A stretch of DNA of 39,100 bases, taken from positions 1-39,100 of the forward strand of contig JANQRE010000003.1 in assembly GCA_028284705.1 (NCBI GenBank). Reading direction: 5' to 3'. The stretch is from Paracoccaceae bacterium (GTDB taxonomy: Bacteria; Pseudomonadota; Alphaproteobacteria; Rhodobacterales; Rhodobacteraceae). The translations under genes were made by a program, and so were the position numbers. The notes under the pieces were generated by a model. The model was not told where the DNA came from, did not search any database, and saw only the letters and a program-made list of their open reading frames with translations. This document shows positions 8,889 to 16,002 of this stretch, piece by piece; within the stretch, counting starts at the first letter, position 1, and every line of letters starts with the position of its first letter.

Positions 8889-9845
8889 TCAGTGGGTTTT
8901 GAGCCAGCGGGCCAAGGCCATGCCGATCTCGGTGGGGTAGTCTTCCTGAAGGAAATGCGCGCCGGGCCCCAGATGCGCGGTCTCAAGGTTGGACAGGCGT
9001 TCCTTTAGCCAATCGGCAGCTTGCGGCGGGATCAGAGCGCCCGGTTCGACCGTGAGCATCAGCTTGGGGATGTCTGAGGCCAGGAACCACTCGGAATAGG
9101 CGCGGATCGTGTCGGCGACTTCTTTGGGTTTGTCAGCAAAGGGCACTTGCCGGGGCCAGGCCAGCAGTGGGGCGCGGGATTCAGGCGTCGGGTAGGGCGC
9201 CTTGTAGGCGGCCATCACGTCGTCTGTGAGTGGTGTTGCCACGCCGGCCTGACGCAGGACCACCTCAAGGAACATGTTCTCCTCAAGGATCATCTTCTCG
9301 CCAACGCCGGGCGTCTGCCACGCTTTGAAAAGGTCGCCAAATTCTCCGAAGGCTTCGTAACTTGGGGCCGGCATCACCGGCGGCAGGATTGCCTCCATGA
9401 AGGCGATAGCGGAGACACGGTCGGGGTTCTGCATGGCCCAATCGAATCCAAGCGCCGAGCCCCAATCATGGATCACCAACACGACATCCTGCAGGTCGAG
9501 ACTGTCCAGCAGCCCATGCAGATGCGCGGCATGATCTGCATAGGAATAGGCAATGTCAGGCTTCGCGCTGTCCCCCATCCCGATCAAATCTGGCGCGATT
9601 ATGCGATGGCTGTCAGCCGCGTGAGGCAGGATGTTGCGCCAGAGATAGGAGGAGGTCGGGTTGCCATGCAGAAACACCACCGGGCGCCCCGAACCCGTGT
9701 CCACATAGGCCATCTCGGAGCCCAGGATCGTGGCGGTCTTTTTGTCGTAGGGAAAGTCATGCGCCGCGGAGAAGACTTGCAACGGGGCTGCAAGCGTAAT
9801 CGCGGACGCGGCGAGCGTGGTGCGGATGAGATCGCGTCGGTTCAT
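8889..9845 (-). CDS. Tat-exported haloalkane dehalogenase-like alpha/beta hydrolase
   Basis: The 318-residue protein starts MNRRDLIRTTLAAS, a twin-arginine signal that should send the folded enzyme to the periplasm, with cleavage near residues 26-30. The mature part follows the haloalkane dehalogenase subfamily II plan: HGNPTSS with Asn62 and Trp128 as halide-holding residues, nucleophile Asp127 in HDWGS, catalytic acid Glu151 in FMEAI, and His297 in GAHFLQED. These enzymes replace a halogen on an alkyl carbon with hydroxyl; Renilla-luciferase-like relatives share the same residues, so activity is not guaranteed. I start at ATG 9845, which puts the RR motif at the N-terminus; an in-frame start at 9875 would bury it. 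It is co-transcribed with the SRPBCC gene and divergent from the LysR gene. Confidence 0.88.
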   Translation of the reverse strand: MNRRDLIRTTLAASAITLAAPLQVFSAAHDFPYDKKTATILGSEMAYVDTGSGRPVVFLHGNPTSSYLWRNILPHAADSHRIIAPDLIGMGDSAKPDIAYSYADHAAHLHGLLDSLDLQDVVLVIHDWGSALGFDWAMQNPDRVSAIAFMEAILPPVMPAPSYEAFGEFGDLFKAWQTPGVGEKMILEENMFLEVVLRQAGVATPLTDDVMAAYKAPYPTPESRAPLLAWPRQVPFADKPKEVADTIRAYSEWFLASDIPKLMLTVEPGALIPPQAADWLKERLSNLETAHLGPGAHFLQEDYPTEIGMALARWLKTH

Positions 9846-9973
9846 GGTGTGGCTCCTTGTCGGGGTGCTCGGCAAGGTAAGTGGAGTGCAGACGTTCCAG
9901 AACCGACGAAGACGTGACAGAGTGGTGCGAATCTGAAACAGTCACATTTTCGTGGGCCAGATATGAGACAGCC

Positions 9974-10873
9974 ATGACACATGAATTGGATTGGAGCGGC
10001 TTGCCGTTCTTTCTCGCCGTTGCGCGTTCGGGCAGCCTGCGCGCCGCCGCCGAGATGACGGGTGCGACCCATGCGACGGTGAACCGACGTCTGCAGGCGC
10101 TGGAGACGGCCTATGGTGTGCGTCTCTTTGATCGCACACGGTCGGGTTTGAGCCTGACCGACGCAGGCGAAGAGCTTTTGCCACAAGCCGAGGCGGCAGA
10201 AACCGTGATCGTGGGCGCCCGGCGCAAGGTGGAGGGGCTCGACCAAGAGGCCTCCGGTCGCGTGCATCTGAGCGTGCCGCCCTTCATGGCCTATGAGTTT
10301 CTCGCCGAACCTTTAGCCCGTTTCGCCAAGCGGCACCCCCGGATCGATCTGCGCCTCACCGTGACCAACCGCATTCAAGACCTCAACCGGGCGGAGGCGG
10401 ATGTGTCGATGCGCGTGGCTTTCGAGGTGGATGAGGATGTCGTGGGTCGCAAAGTCGCGCAATTTGCGACCGCGACCTATGCCAGTCAGGCTTATCTCGA
10501 CGAACACCTGCCCAATGCCGGTCCGTTGGGCGAAGGTCTGCACTGGATCGGCTGGGGAGAGCGGAAACGCATCCCCGATTGGATGCGTGCCTCAGCCTTC
10601 CCGAAGGCAGAGAAACGTCACTGGGTGCGTGACGGGATCATGCAGACAGAACTGGTGCGGGCAGGGCTCGGCATGGCCAATCTGCCGGTCTATGTGGAGC
10701 AGCTATATCCAGAATTGCAGCGCGTGCCCGGCTGTAAGGTGGAGCTCGGTCGCCACATCTGGCTGCTCCTGCATTCCGACCTGCGCCGCACACGTCGGAT
10801 CAGGTTGCTTGTGGATTTTCTTGCCGAAGAGATGAAAGCCCTGCGCCCGGTTTTCCTGGGGCCACTGGCCTGA
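9974..10873 (+). CDS. LysR-family transcriptional regulator
   Basis: A 299-residue regulator from ATG 9974 (MTHELDWSGLPFFLAVARSG). Residues about 3-62 form the LysR winged helix-turn-helix, including SLRAAAEMTGATHATVNRRL and LFDRTRSGLSLTDAG. The rest is a periplasmic-binding-protein-like effector domain. It is of the short-effector GcvA/DsdC-like style, as far as this can be judged by eye. It is divergent from the dehalogenase-like operon across 128 bases, the classic arrangement for a LysR protein controlling the neighbouring operon and itself; the inducer may be that enzyme's substrate. An upstream in-frame ATG at 9881 is rejected because it lies outside the family alignment. Its stop abuts the sspB stop. 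Confidence 0.9.
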   Translation: MTHELDWSGLPFFLAVARSGSLRAAAEMTGATHATVNRRLQALETAYGVRLFDRTRSGLSLTDAGEELLPQAEAAETVIVGARRKVEGLDQEASGRVHLSVPPFMAYEFLAEPLARFAKRHPRIDLRLTVTNRIQDLNRAEADVSMRVAFEVDEDVVGRKVAQFATATYASQAYLDEHLPNAGPLGEGLHWIGWGERKRIPDWMRASAFPKAEKRHWVRDGIMQTELVRAGLGMANLPVYVEQLYPELQRVPGCKVELGRHIWLLLHSDLRRTRRIRLLVDFLAEEMKALRPVFLGPLA

Positions 10874-11404
10874 CTATTTGCGGAACTGATCAAGGCTGAC
10901 GACATCCGCCGCCTTCTTCTCGCTCTGTGCCGCGGGCTCGTCGTCATCGGAATTCACCGCCTCGCTGAGCGCCGCTTCGATGTCGCGCAAATCCTGATCA
11001 TCGGAGACGCCGATCTCAGGAATTTCGACGATATCGGCATCCTCGTCATCATCCTGCGTCTCAAACCGCAGACCGAATTCAACGGATGGATCGACAAAGG
11101 TGCGGATCGCATGGAACGGGATCGACAAAGGTTCCGGATTGTCGCCGAAATTCAGCGTGATACGGAACCCGTCGGGACCGACAATCAGGTCCTCGAACCA
11201 GTGTTGGATGACCACCGTCATCTCAGATGGGTAGCGGTCAAACAGCCAATCGGCCATCTCCACATCGGGGTGTGTTGTGTCGAAGGTGACGAAGAAATGG
11301 TGCTCTCCCGGCAGGCCGTTTTCGGAGACATCCGTCAGCACTTCGGCAATCAATCCCCGCATCGCGCGGTGCATGAGATTGCCGTAGTTGATGCTGTCGG
11401 ACAT
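10874..11404 (-). CDS. sspB: SspB-type ClpXP adaptor
   Basis: A 176-residue alphaproteobacterial SspB, which binds the tmRNA-encoded degradation tag and hands tagged proteins to the ClpXP protease. The N-terminal substrate-binding domain covers about residues 1-120 (MSDSINYGNLMHRAMRGLIAE, then FVTFDTTHPDV and a later ITLNFGD segment). It is followed by a long acidic linker (QDDDEDADIVEI). The conserved C-terminal tail ADVVSLDQFRK is the ClpX-docking motif. The start ATG at 11402-11404 matches family length; the much longer open frame upstream is a shadow of chrA. The tmRNA gene that makes the tag is also in this window, about 7 kb away. Confidence 0.92.
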   Translation of the reverse strand: MSDSINYGNLMHRAMRGLIAEVLTDVSENGLPGEHHFFVTFDTTHPDVEMADWLFDRYPSEMTVVIQHWFEDLIVGPDGFRITLNFGDNPEPLSIPFHAIRTFVDPSVEFGLRFETQDDDEDADIVEIPEIGVSDDQDLRDIEAALSEAVNSDDDEPAAQSEKKAADVVSLDQFRK

Positions 11405-11469
11405 GCAAGGGCACCTAAATGTTCGGACGTGTTCCCACCATAAAAGATTCGCTCGGGATGGAAAGGGTC

Positions 11470-12720
11470 TCAGCCCAGATAAGCGGCGATCAGCGAGAGC
11501 GCGGCGGAGATTGCCAAAACGATAAGCAGGTCGAGATGCCGTCGCAGCAGCAGGTAGCCCGCGACCACAGCAATTCCGACGGCAATCGGGTTGACCGAGG
11601 ACCAGACCGGCCATGTCATGCCGAAGGGTCCGAGCGTGGTTTGCGCGTCGAAAAACACATGGATCGCAAACCAGAGCGAGAGGTTGAGGATGACCCCGAC
11701 GACCGCTGCCGTGATGCCGGACAATGCGCCGGACAGGGCCGGGCGACCTGAGAGCCAATCGATGTAGGGCGCGCCTGCGAAGATCCACAAGAAACATGGC
11801 GCGAAGGTCATCCAGAGCGTGACGAGGCCTGCGAGAATGGCCAGCGCAATGCCACCCTCGCGATAGCCCGCGAGGATGCCGACAAACTCGGTGACGAGGA
11901 TCAGCGGTCCCGGTGTTGTCTCCGCCAATCCAAGCGCATCCATCATTTCCGGTGTGGTGATCCACCCGAAATCCTGCACCACGGTTTGGGTCATATAGGC
12001 CAGTACCGCATAGGCCCCGCCAAATGTGACCACGGCGAGTTTGGAGAAGAATGTGGCCAGCGGCGCGAGGAAGTCCGGGTCGGCCAGCCAGAGCAGGGCG
12101 AGCGGGGCCAACCAGATGGCGCCCCAGAGAAGGATAGTGCCAAAGACGGACCGGTGGGCGGGCAGCGCATGGGAGACGCCCGGATCGGTTGGTCGCAGGA
12201 GCGTCGCCCCGATGATCCCGGCGACCAGCACGATCAACGGGAACGGCACGCCGATCCCATAGATCGCCACAAAGGATGCCCCGGCCAAACCCCAGGCGAT
12301 GCTCGATTTCAGCGCCCGCTTCGAGACCTTCAGAAGCGCCTCGATGACAATCACCACCACCGCCGCTTTCACACCCAGAAACAGCGCCTGCACGACAGGC
12401 ACATCGCCGAGCCACGCATAGATCAGCGCCAGCGCCAGGATCACCGCCGCTCCGGGCAGCACAAAAAGCAGCCCCGCGATCAGCCCACCCACAACGCCCT
12501 GCAACCGCCACCCGGCATAGGTCGCCAATTGCATCGCCTCAGGCCCGGGCAGAAGCATGCAGAAGCTGAGCGCGCGCAGGAACTGCTCCTCCGTGAGCCA
12601 GGGCCTCTGATCGACAAGTTCGCGCTGCATCAGGGCGATCTGTGCGGCAGGGCCTCCGAAGGACAGAACCCCGATGCGCCCGAAGACGGCGATCAGATCG
12701 GACCGGGTCGGCGTACTCAT
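11470..12720 (-). CDS. chrA: Chromate transporter ChrA, long two-domain form
   Basis: A 416-residue CHR-superfamily membrane protein that exports chromate from the cytoplasm by proton-coupled transport. It shows the internal duplication of the long-chain form. The first half carries FGGPAAQIALMQRE and LPGPEAMQLATYAGW. The second carries the counterparts FGGAYAVLAYM and TTPGPLILVTEFVG. Around ten hydrophobic segments are visible. The start ATG overlaps the stop of the upstream chrB-like gene (12717-12720), so the two are coupled. Substrate specificity within the family (chromate versus sulfate) is inferred from that neighbour. Confidence 0.93.
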   Translation of the reverse strand: MSTPTRSDLIAVFGRIGVLSFGGPAAQIALMQRELVDQRPWLTEEQFLRALSFCMLLPGPEAMQLATYAGWRLQGVVGGLIAGLLFVLPGAAVILALALIYAWLGDVPVVQALFLGVKAAVVVIVIEALLKVSKRALKSSIAWGLAGASFVAIYGIGVPFPLIVLVAGIIGATLLRPTDPGVSHALPAHRSVFGTILLWGAIWLAPLALLWLADPDFLAPLATFFSKLAVVTFGGAYAVLAYMTQTVVQDFGWITTPEMMDALGLAETTPGPLILVTEFVGILAGYREGGIALAILAGLVTLWMTFAPCFLWIFAGAPYIDWLSGRPALSGALSGITAAVVGVILNLSLWFAIHVFFDAQTTLGPFGMTWPVWSSVNPIAVGIAVVAGYLLLRRHLDLLIVLAISAALSLIAAYLG

Positions 12721-13511
12721 GCCGCAGTCGCGGGCCAGTCATGCCCCTCATCCTGGCCGTCGCGGGCCCAACGGTAGAGCGCGTCATAAAGTGTCATACC
12801 GTGTTCGAGCTGCTCCAGATCATCCTTCCACGCGCGCGACAACCCGACCGACAGGGCCAGCAGACCGGCGGCTTGCGGGGCGAGGTCATGGGCATTGGTA
12901 TCCGCGGCCCGAATGACCTTGGCCATGGTTTGTAACGGTTCTGTATCGAGGTGAAACCGCGCGAGCATCGTGTCGAAGGTGCAGTTGTCGCCTTGGTGCG
13001 ACCAGTCGCCTCCCGGCATATCGAACGCGGTTCCGCCGAATTTCTGGGCAACCTCATCGACATCGTCGGGCGGGACGAAAAGAAACCTGGCCATCGGGTC
13101 CACGAACCGCCGGATTAGCCAGGGACAGGCGATGCGGTCGATCTTTGGCCTGTGGCGTGTGACCCAAAGGCTGCCCGGGATCGCATCGACCGGGACGAGG
13201 GGCAGGCCCGCATCTCGCCATGCGAAATTGCCCCCTTCGAGGGCTTCGGCCTCAATACCTTCTGAGCGCAGCAGGGCAGCGGCGCCATGGCTGAGTTTCT
13301 TGCCTTTCTGGCAGATGATGACCGTGCGATGGCCGCGCAGATCGTCGAGCAGGTTGAGGATGCGATCATGCGGATGACGTCGGGCGGTCGGGATCAGCCG
13401 TGGGTCGTCCTCGAAATCGGCATCGATACAGACATCGATCAAGATTGGCGCGGCGGGCGCGCCAATGAGACGCATCAGGTTTTTGGGAGAGATCGTGTTG
13501 AAGCCGGGCAT
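12717..13511 (-). CDS. Chromate resistance protein ChrB-like, with N-terminal rhodanese domain
   Basis: A 264-residue two-domain protein. Residues about 1-105 resemble a rhodanese fold, with LIDVCIDADF and a candidate active-site loop IICQKGKK (Cys67). From about residue 112 the ChrB C-terminal domain follows (LWVTRHRPKIDRIACPWLIRRFVDP is its recognisable start), then HQGDNCTFDTML. ChrB proteins regulate or support ChrA-mediated chromate resistance. In this variant the usual N-terminal domain is replaced by rhodanese, so a role in reducing or sensing oxyanions through persulfide chemistry is possible. It overlaps chrA by 4 bases and comes first in the operon. Confidence 0.87.
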   Translation of the reverse strand: MPGFNTISPKNLMRLIGAPAAPILIDVCIDADFEDDPRLIPTARRHPHDRILNLLDDLRGHRTVIICQKGKKLSHGAAALLRSEGIEAEALEGGNFAWRDAGLPLVPVDAIPGSLWVTRHRPKIDRIACPWLIRRFVDPMARFLFVPPDDVDEVAQKFGGTAFDMPGGDWSHQGDNCTFDTMLARFHLDTEPLQTMAKVIRAADTNAHDLAPQAAGLLALSVGLSRAWKDDLEQLEHGMTLYDALYRWARDGQDEGHDWPATAA

Positions 13512-13619
13512 ATGAGTGCACCCCTATGAACAGGTTGAAGGGATGCGAGACTTGGGCCGAAACCTCACGGGGTGTTCGCGGACCCCATGGCCGCAGGTGA
13601 GCGCATTCCGGCGTGCCGG

Positions 13620-14411
13620 TCAAGCCCGATAGAGAGTGGGAAACCAGTCCTCGCGCAGCCGCTGGCCTTGGGTCATCTCGTGACCGGGGAAGGGCGGGGA
13701 GGTGCGCCCGGGCCGCTCCACGTAGCGCGCATCATCGCCCACAAGCCGCAGGGAAAAGGCGCGACGGCGCGATGTCGTCTCATTGCCGCGCGCGCCATGG
13801 AGGATGCGAAAATCGAAGGCCACCGCGTCGCCAGGCTCCATCTCGTATTCGACGATGTCCATGCGCTCGGCATCCGGGTCGGGCACGGGTATGTAGGCGT
13901 CTGTGTCGGGGTAGAAGTCCTCCTCCGAGAGCCAGCGGGTCGGCAGCACCGGTTTTGGCCATTTGTGCGATCCAGTGACACAGCGCAGGGAGGCTTCGCG
14001 CACCGGGTCGAGCGGCACCCAGAAGCTGAGCGTTTGTTCACCCTCTACGAAGTAATACGGGCTGTCCTGGTGCCATGGCGTGGGTTTCGATGTGCCCGGT
14101 TCCTTCACCAGCACATGGTCGTGAAAAAGCTGCGCCGTCTTTGATCGCATCAGTGTCGCGCCGGCCTCCGCGATCCCACTTTCGCGGATTACCTGCTCAA
14201 ACTCCGGAATGCGTTGCCAGTTGCAATAATCGTCGAAAAACCGCCCGGCCTCACCTTCCTTGAGGTTCTCGGCCGCATAGGGGCCGGGTTCGCCCATGTT
14301 GCGTTCGACGCCGGCACGCAGGGTCTCAACATGATCGGCCAGGAGCCCTCTCACCAGCACGACGCCGTCGCGGGCGTAGGTCTCAACCATGTCTGGTGTG
14401 ATATCGGTCAT
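13620..14411 (-). CDS. Phytanoyl-CoA dioxygenase (PhyH) family protein
   Basis: A 263-residue member of the non-heme Fe(II)/2-oxoglutarate-dependent PhyH family. The iron-binding facial triad is visible as His114-x-Asp116 in WHQD and His205 in ILHGA; a following arginine pair (near 216-218) is suitably placed to hold 2-oxoglutarate. Family members hydroxylate unactivated carbons, from phytanoyl-CoA to ectoine and secondary metabolites, so the substrate is open. Its ATG sits directly after the stop of the monooxygenase-like gene (14411/14412), making it the third gene of a NIPSNAP-ABM-PhyH operon probably under the ArsR regulator. Confidence 0.88.
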   Translation of the reverse strand: MTDITPDMVETYARDGVVLVRGLLADHVETLRAGVERNMGEPGPYAAENLKEGEAGRFFDDYCNWQRIPEFEQVIRESGIAEAGATLMRSKTAQLFHDHVLVKEPGTSKPTPWHQDSPYYFVEGEQTLSFWVPLDPVREASLRCVTGSHKWPKPVLPTRWLSEEDFYPDTDAYIPVPDPDAERMDIVEYEMEPGDAVAFDFRILHGARGNETTSRRRAFSLRLVGDDARYVERPGRTSPPFPGHEMTQGQRLREDWFPTLYRA

Positions 14412-14780
14412 TCAACTCTCATGCAGATAGGGGCACCCGTGGGCGATATTGCTGTCCTCTGGCGCTTGATCGCGCCGCTCGTTCAGCCCGTAATCGCGCA
14501 TCACCGAGGCGATCCGCAAGCGGTATCCGTCAAAGAGCCCGCTGCGCCCGGCCTGCTGCGCCGCGCGATGTTCCGCAAGCTTGCGCCAGTTTGCCAGGGC
14601 CGTCTCGTCTCGGAAGAAGGAGAGGGAGAGGAGCTTGTTTGGATCGGTAAGTGATTGAAATCGCTCGACGGAAAGAAACCCGTCCACTTCTTCCAGAAGC
14701 GGTTTCAGTTGTGCGGCAATGTCGAGATAGGCGTTCTTATGCCCCTCAGCCGGTAAAACTTCGAAAATGACGGCGATCAT
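14412..14780 (-). CDS. Antibiotic biosynthesis monooxygenase (ABM) domain protein
   Basis: A 122-residue ABM-fold protein. The start IAVIFEVLPAEGHKNAYLDIA and the core VDGFLSVERFQSL, LLSLSFFRDETALANW are the usual ferredoxin-like alpha/beta strands of this cofactor-free fold. Members include quinone-forming monooxygenases and heme-degrading enzymes, but many have no known activity. The C-terminal 30 residues extend beyond the basic domain. It overlaps the NIPSNAP gene by 4 bases and is contiguous with the PhyH gene, so all three should be one transcript. Confidence 0.85.
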   Translation of the reverse strand: MIAVIFEVLPAEGHKNAYLDIAAQLKPLLEEVDGFLSVERFQSLTDPNKLLSLSFFRDETALANWRKLAEHRAAQQAGRSGLFDGYRLRIASVMRDYGLNERRDQAPEDSNIAHGCPYLHES

Positions 14781-15100
14781 GCAGGGTCTCCATGTGGCGC
14801 GGAGGCCAGCTTTAGAAAGGTGCGGTCCTCGCGCAAGATGAATTTCTCCTTCATGGCAAACTCATAGTTCTCTCGCCCCAAAGGATCGGCTGCAAGACGG
14901 GCGCGGTAGGCCTCATACTCGGCGAGGGAGGGGATGTTGTAGATGCCATAGGCCAGTGTCGAAGAGCCTTCATGTGGGGCGAAATAGCCGATCAGATCGG
15001 CGCCGCAGCGGGGAATTGCGGTGCCCCAATTCCGTGCATATGCACAAAAATTAGGCAATTGAGTGGGGTCGATGTGGTATTTTATGATGCAGGTTAGCAT
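14777..15100 (-). CDS. NIPSNAP family protein
   Basis: A 107-residue protein of the NIPSNAP family, dimeric alpha/beta barrels related to ABM proteins; function in bacteria is unclear. The start MLTCIIKYHIDPTQLPNFCAY and the FILREDRTFLKLA strand are family-like. It has a good ribosome site (GGAGG about 6 bases upstream) and is the first gene of the operon that continues with ABM and PhyH. The 115 bases between it and the ArsR gene carry both operator copies. I do not see a convincing promoter for it by eye. Confidence 0.82.
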   Translation of the reverse strand: MLTCIIKYHIDPTQLPNFCAYARNWGTAIPRCGADLIGYFAPHEGSSTLAYGIYNIPSLAEYEAYRARLAADPLGRENYEFAMKEKFILREDRTFLKLASAPHGDPA

Positions 15101-15147
15101 GTCGTCCTCCGATGATGTCAGGTCGATCTAGCAAGTTAAGCGACGTT

Positions 15148-15173
15148 AATGGTTCGATCAGCATCGAACCATT
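15148..15173. promoter_or_regulatory. Operator copy 1 of the ArsR-family regulator
   Basis: A perfect inverted repeat with 11-base arms (AATGGTTCGAT and its complement) around the 4-base centre CAGC. It lies between the divergent NIPSNAP and arsR genes, just upstream of the arsR -35 box. The same half-site recurs in copy 2, 45 bases away centre to centre, which supports a binding site rather than a chance palindrome. Confidence 0.75.
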
Positions 15174-15179
15174 CCTGCC

Positions 15180-15209
15180 TCGACAAGCAGTCCATAGTTC
15201 GTCTACGAT
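15180..15209 (+). promoter_or_regulatory. Candidate arsR promoter giving a leaderless transcript
   Basis: TCGACA (15180-15185, 5 of 6 consensus) and TACGAT (15204-15209, 4 of 6) are 18 bases apart. Transcription would begin 6-7 bases past the -10 box, at or beside the A of the arsR ATG (15216). No ribosome-binding site fits before that ATG. The -10 box and start lie inside operator copy 2, so bound regulator would block polymerase. Confidence 0.5.
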
Positions 15210-15217
15210 CGAACCAT
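15194..15217. promoter_or_regulatory. Operator copy 2, overlapping the arsR start
   Basis: Same geometry as copy 1 (10-base half-sites, 4-base centre). The right half ATCGAACCAT is identical to copy 1, and the left half ATAGTTCGTC is degenerate. It covers the putative -10 box and runs into the arsR start codon, consistent with autorepression. Confidence 0.6.
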
Positions 15218-15890
15218 GAAGGAAGGTCCGAACATCTCACAGATCGCCATGCTGATCGGCGACCCGGGGCGCGCGAACATGCTTGCAGCCCTGATGAGCG
15301 GAAAAGCCCTGACGGCCACGGAACTGGCGTCGGAGGCCGGGATCACCAAACAGACGGCTTCGTCCCACATCGCAAAGCTGAGGGACGGTGGGTTGGTTGA
15401 GATCGAGGCGCAGGGGCGGCACCGTTATGTGCGCCTCGCCGATGATGAGGTGGCCGCGACGCTGGAGGCGCTGATGGGATTGGCGGCGTCGAAAGGCCAG
15501 CTGAGGACTCGCACCGGTCCGAAGGACCCCGAGCTACGCAAGGCGCGGGTCTGCTACAATCATTTGGCCGGTGAGGAGGGTGTCAGGCTCTATGAGGGGC
15601 TGATCCGCAATGGATATTTGCAGCTCGGAGAACAAGGCGTTGACCTGACCGAGGGGGGAGAGGCGTTGATCGAACGGCTCGGCATCCAGATTAAGGGCGC
15701 CGCAAAGACACCGATGTGCCGCGAGTGCCTCGACTGGTCGCAACGCCGCTCTCACCTCGCGGGACGGTTGGGACGTTCGATCCTTGACCATCTTTATGCG
15801 AAGGGTTGGGCCATGCGCGTGCCCGACACCCGCATCGTGAGGTTCACGGCGCTAGGGGGTGCGGCCTTTGTGAAAGCCTTCGAACTGTAG
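15216..15890 (+). CDS. ArsR-family winged-helix regulator
   Basis: A 224-residue regulator. Residues about 8-85 form the ArsR winged helix (PGRANMLAALMSG, TATELASEAGITKQTASSHI, LVEIEAQGRHRYVRL). The C-terminal half carries the conserved subfamily blocks ARVCYNHLAGE and CRECLDWSQRR. Cysteines at the latter two blocks could sense metal, thiols or oxidants, but no classical ArsR metal site is evident. The start at MKEGPNIS fits family alignments I recall, despite lacking a ribosome site (see the leaderless promoter). It probably represses itself and the divergent NIPSNAP-ABM-PhyH operon through the two operator copies. Confidence 0.88.
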   Translation: MKEGPNISQIAMLIGDPGRANMLAALMSGKALTATELASEAGITKQTASSHIAKLRDGGLVEIEAQGRHRYVRLADDEVAATLEALMGLAASKGQLRTRTGPKDPELRKARVCYNHLAGEEGVRLYEGLIRNGYLQLGEQGVDLTEGGEALIERLGIQIKGAAKTPMCRECLDWSQRRSHLAGRLGRSILDHLYAKGWAMRVPDTRIVRFTALGGAAFVKAFEL

Positions 15891-15911
15891 AGCACCGATC
15901 GCCAGAAATCT

Positions 15912-15941
15912 TTGACAGAAAGGTGTCACGACACCTACAGT
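15912..15941 (+). promoter_or_regulatory. Candidate promoter with a palindrome in its spacer
   Basis: A consensus -35 box TTGACA (15912-15917) and TACAGT (15936-15941) are 18 bases apart. The spacer holds AGGTGTC-AC-GACACCT (15921-15936), a perfect 7-base inverted repeat that touches the -10 box. This is a typical layout for a repressor- or MerR-controlled promoter. It should drive the large membrane-protein gene; the cognate regulator is not identified. Confidence 0.5.
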
Positions 15942-16002
15942 CAAGCTATTGGTACTCCACGTTTTTCTGCCGGGGATTCATTTGATAAGCGTTCAATCCG
16001 TG

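Noticed and set aside
11405-12511. In-frame upstream extension of sspB giving a 545-residue protein
   Set aside because: It runs antisense-frame through chrA on the same strand, has no family similarity and a shadow-like Gly/Arg/Cys-rich composition; the SspB start at 11404 fits the family length.
15949-16002. TTG start for the large membrane protein
   Set aside because: It would begin right at the predicted transcription start with no ribosome site; kept only as an alternative.
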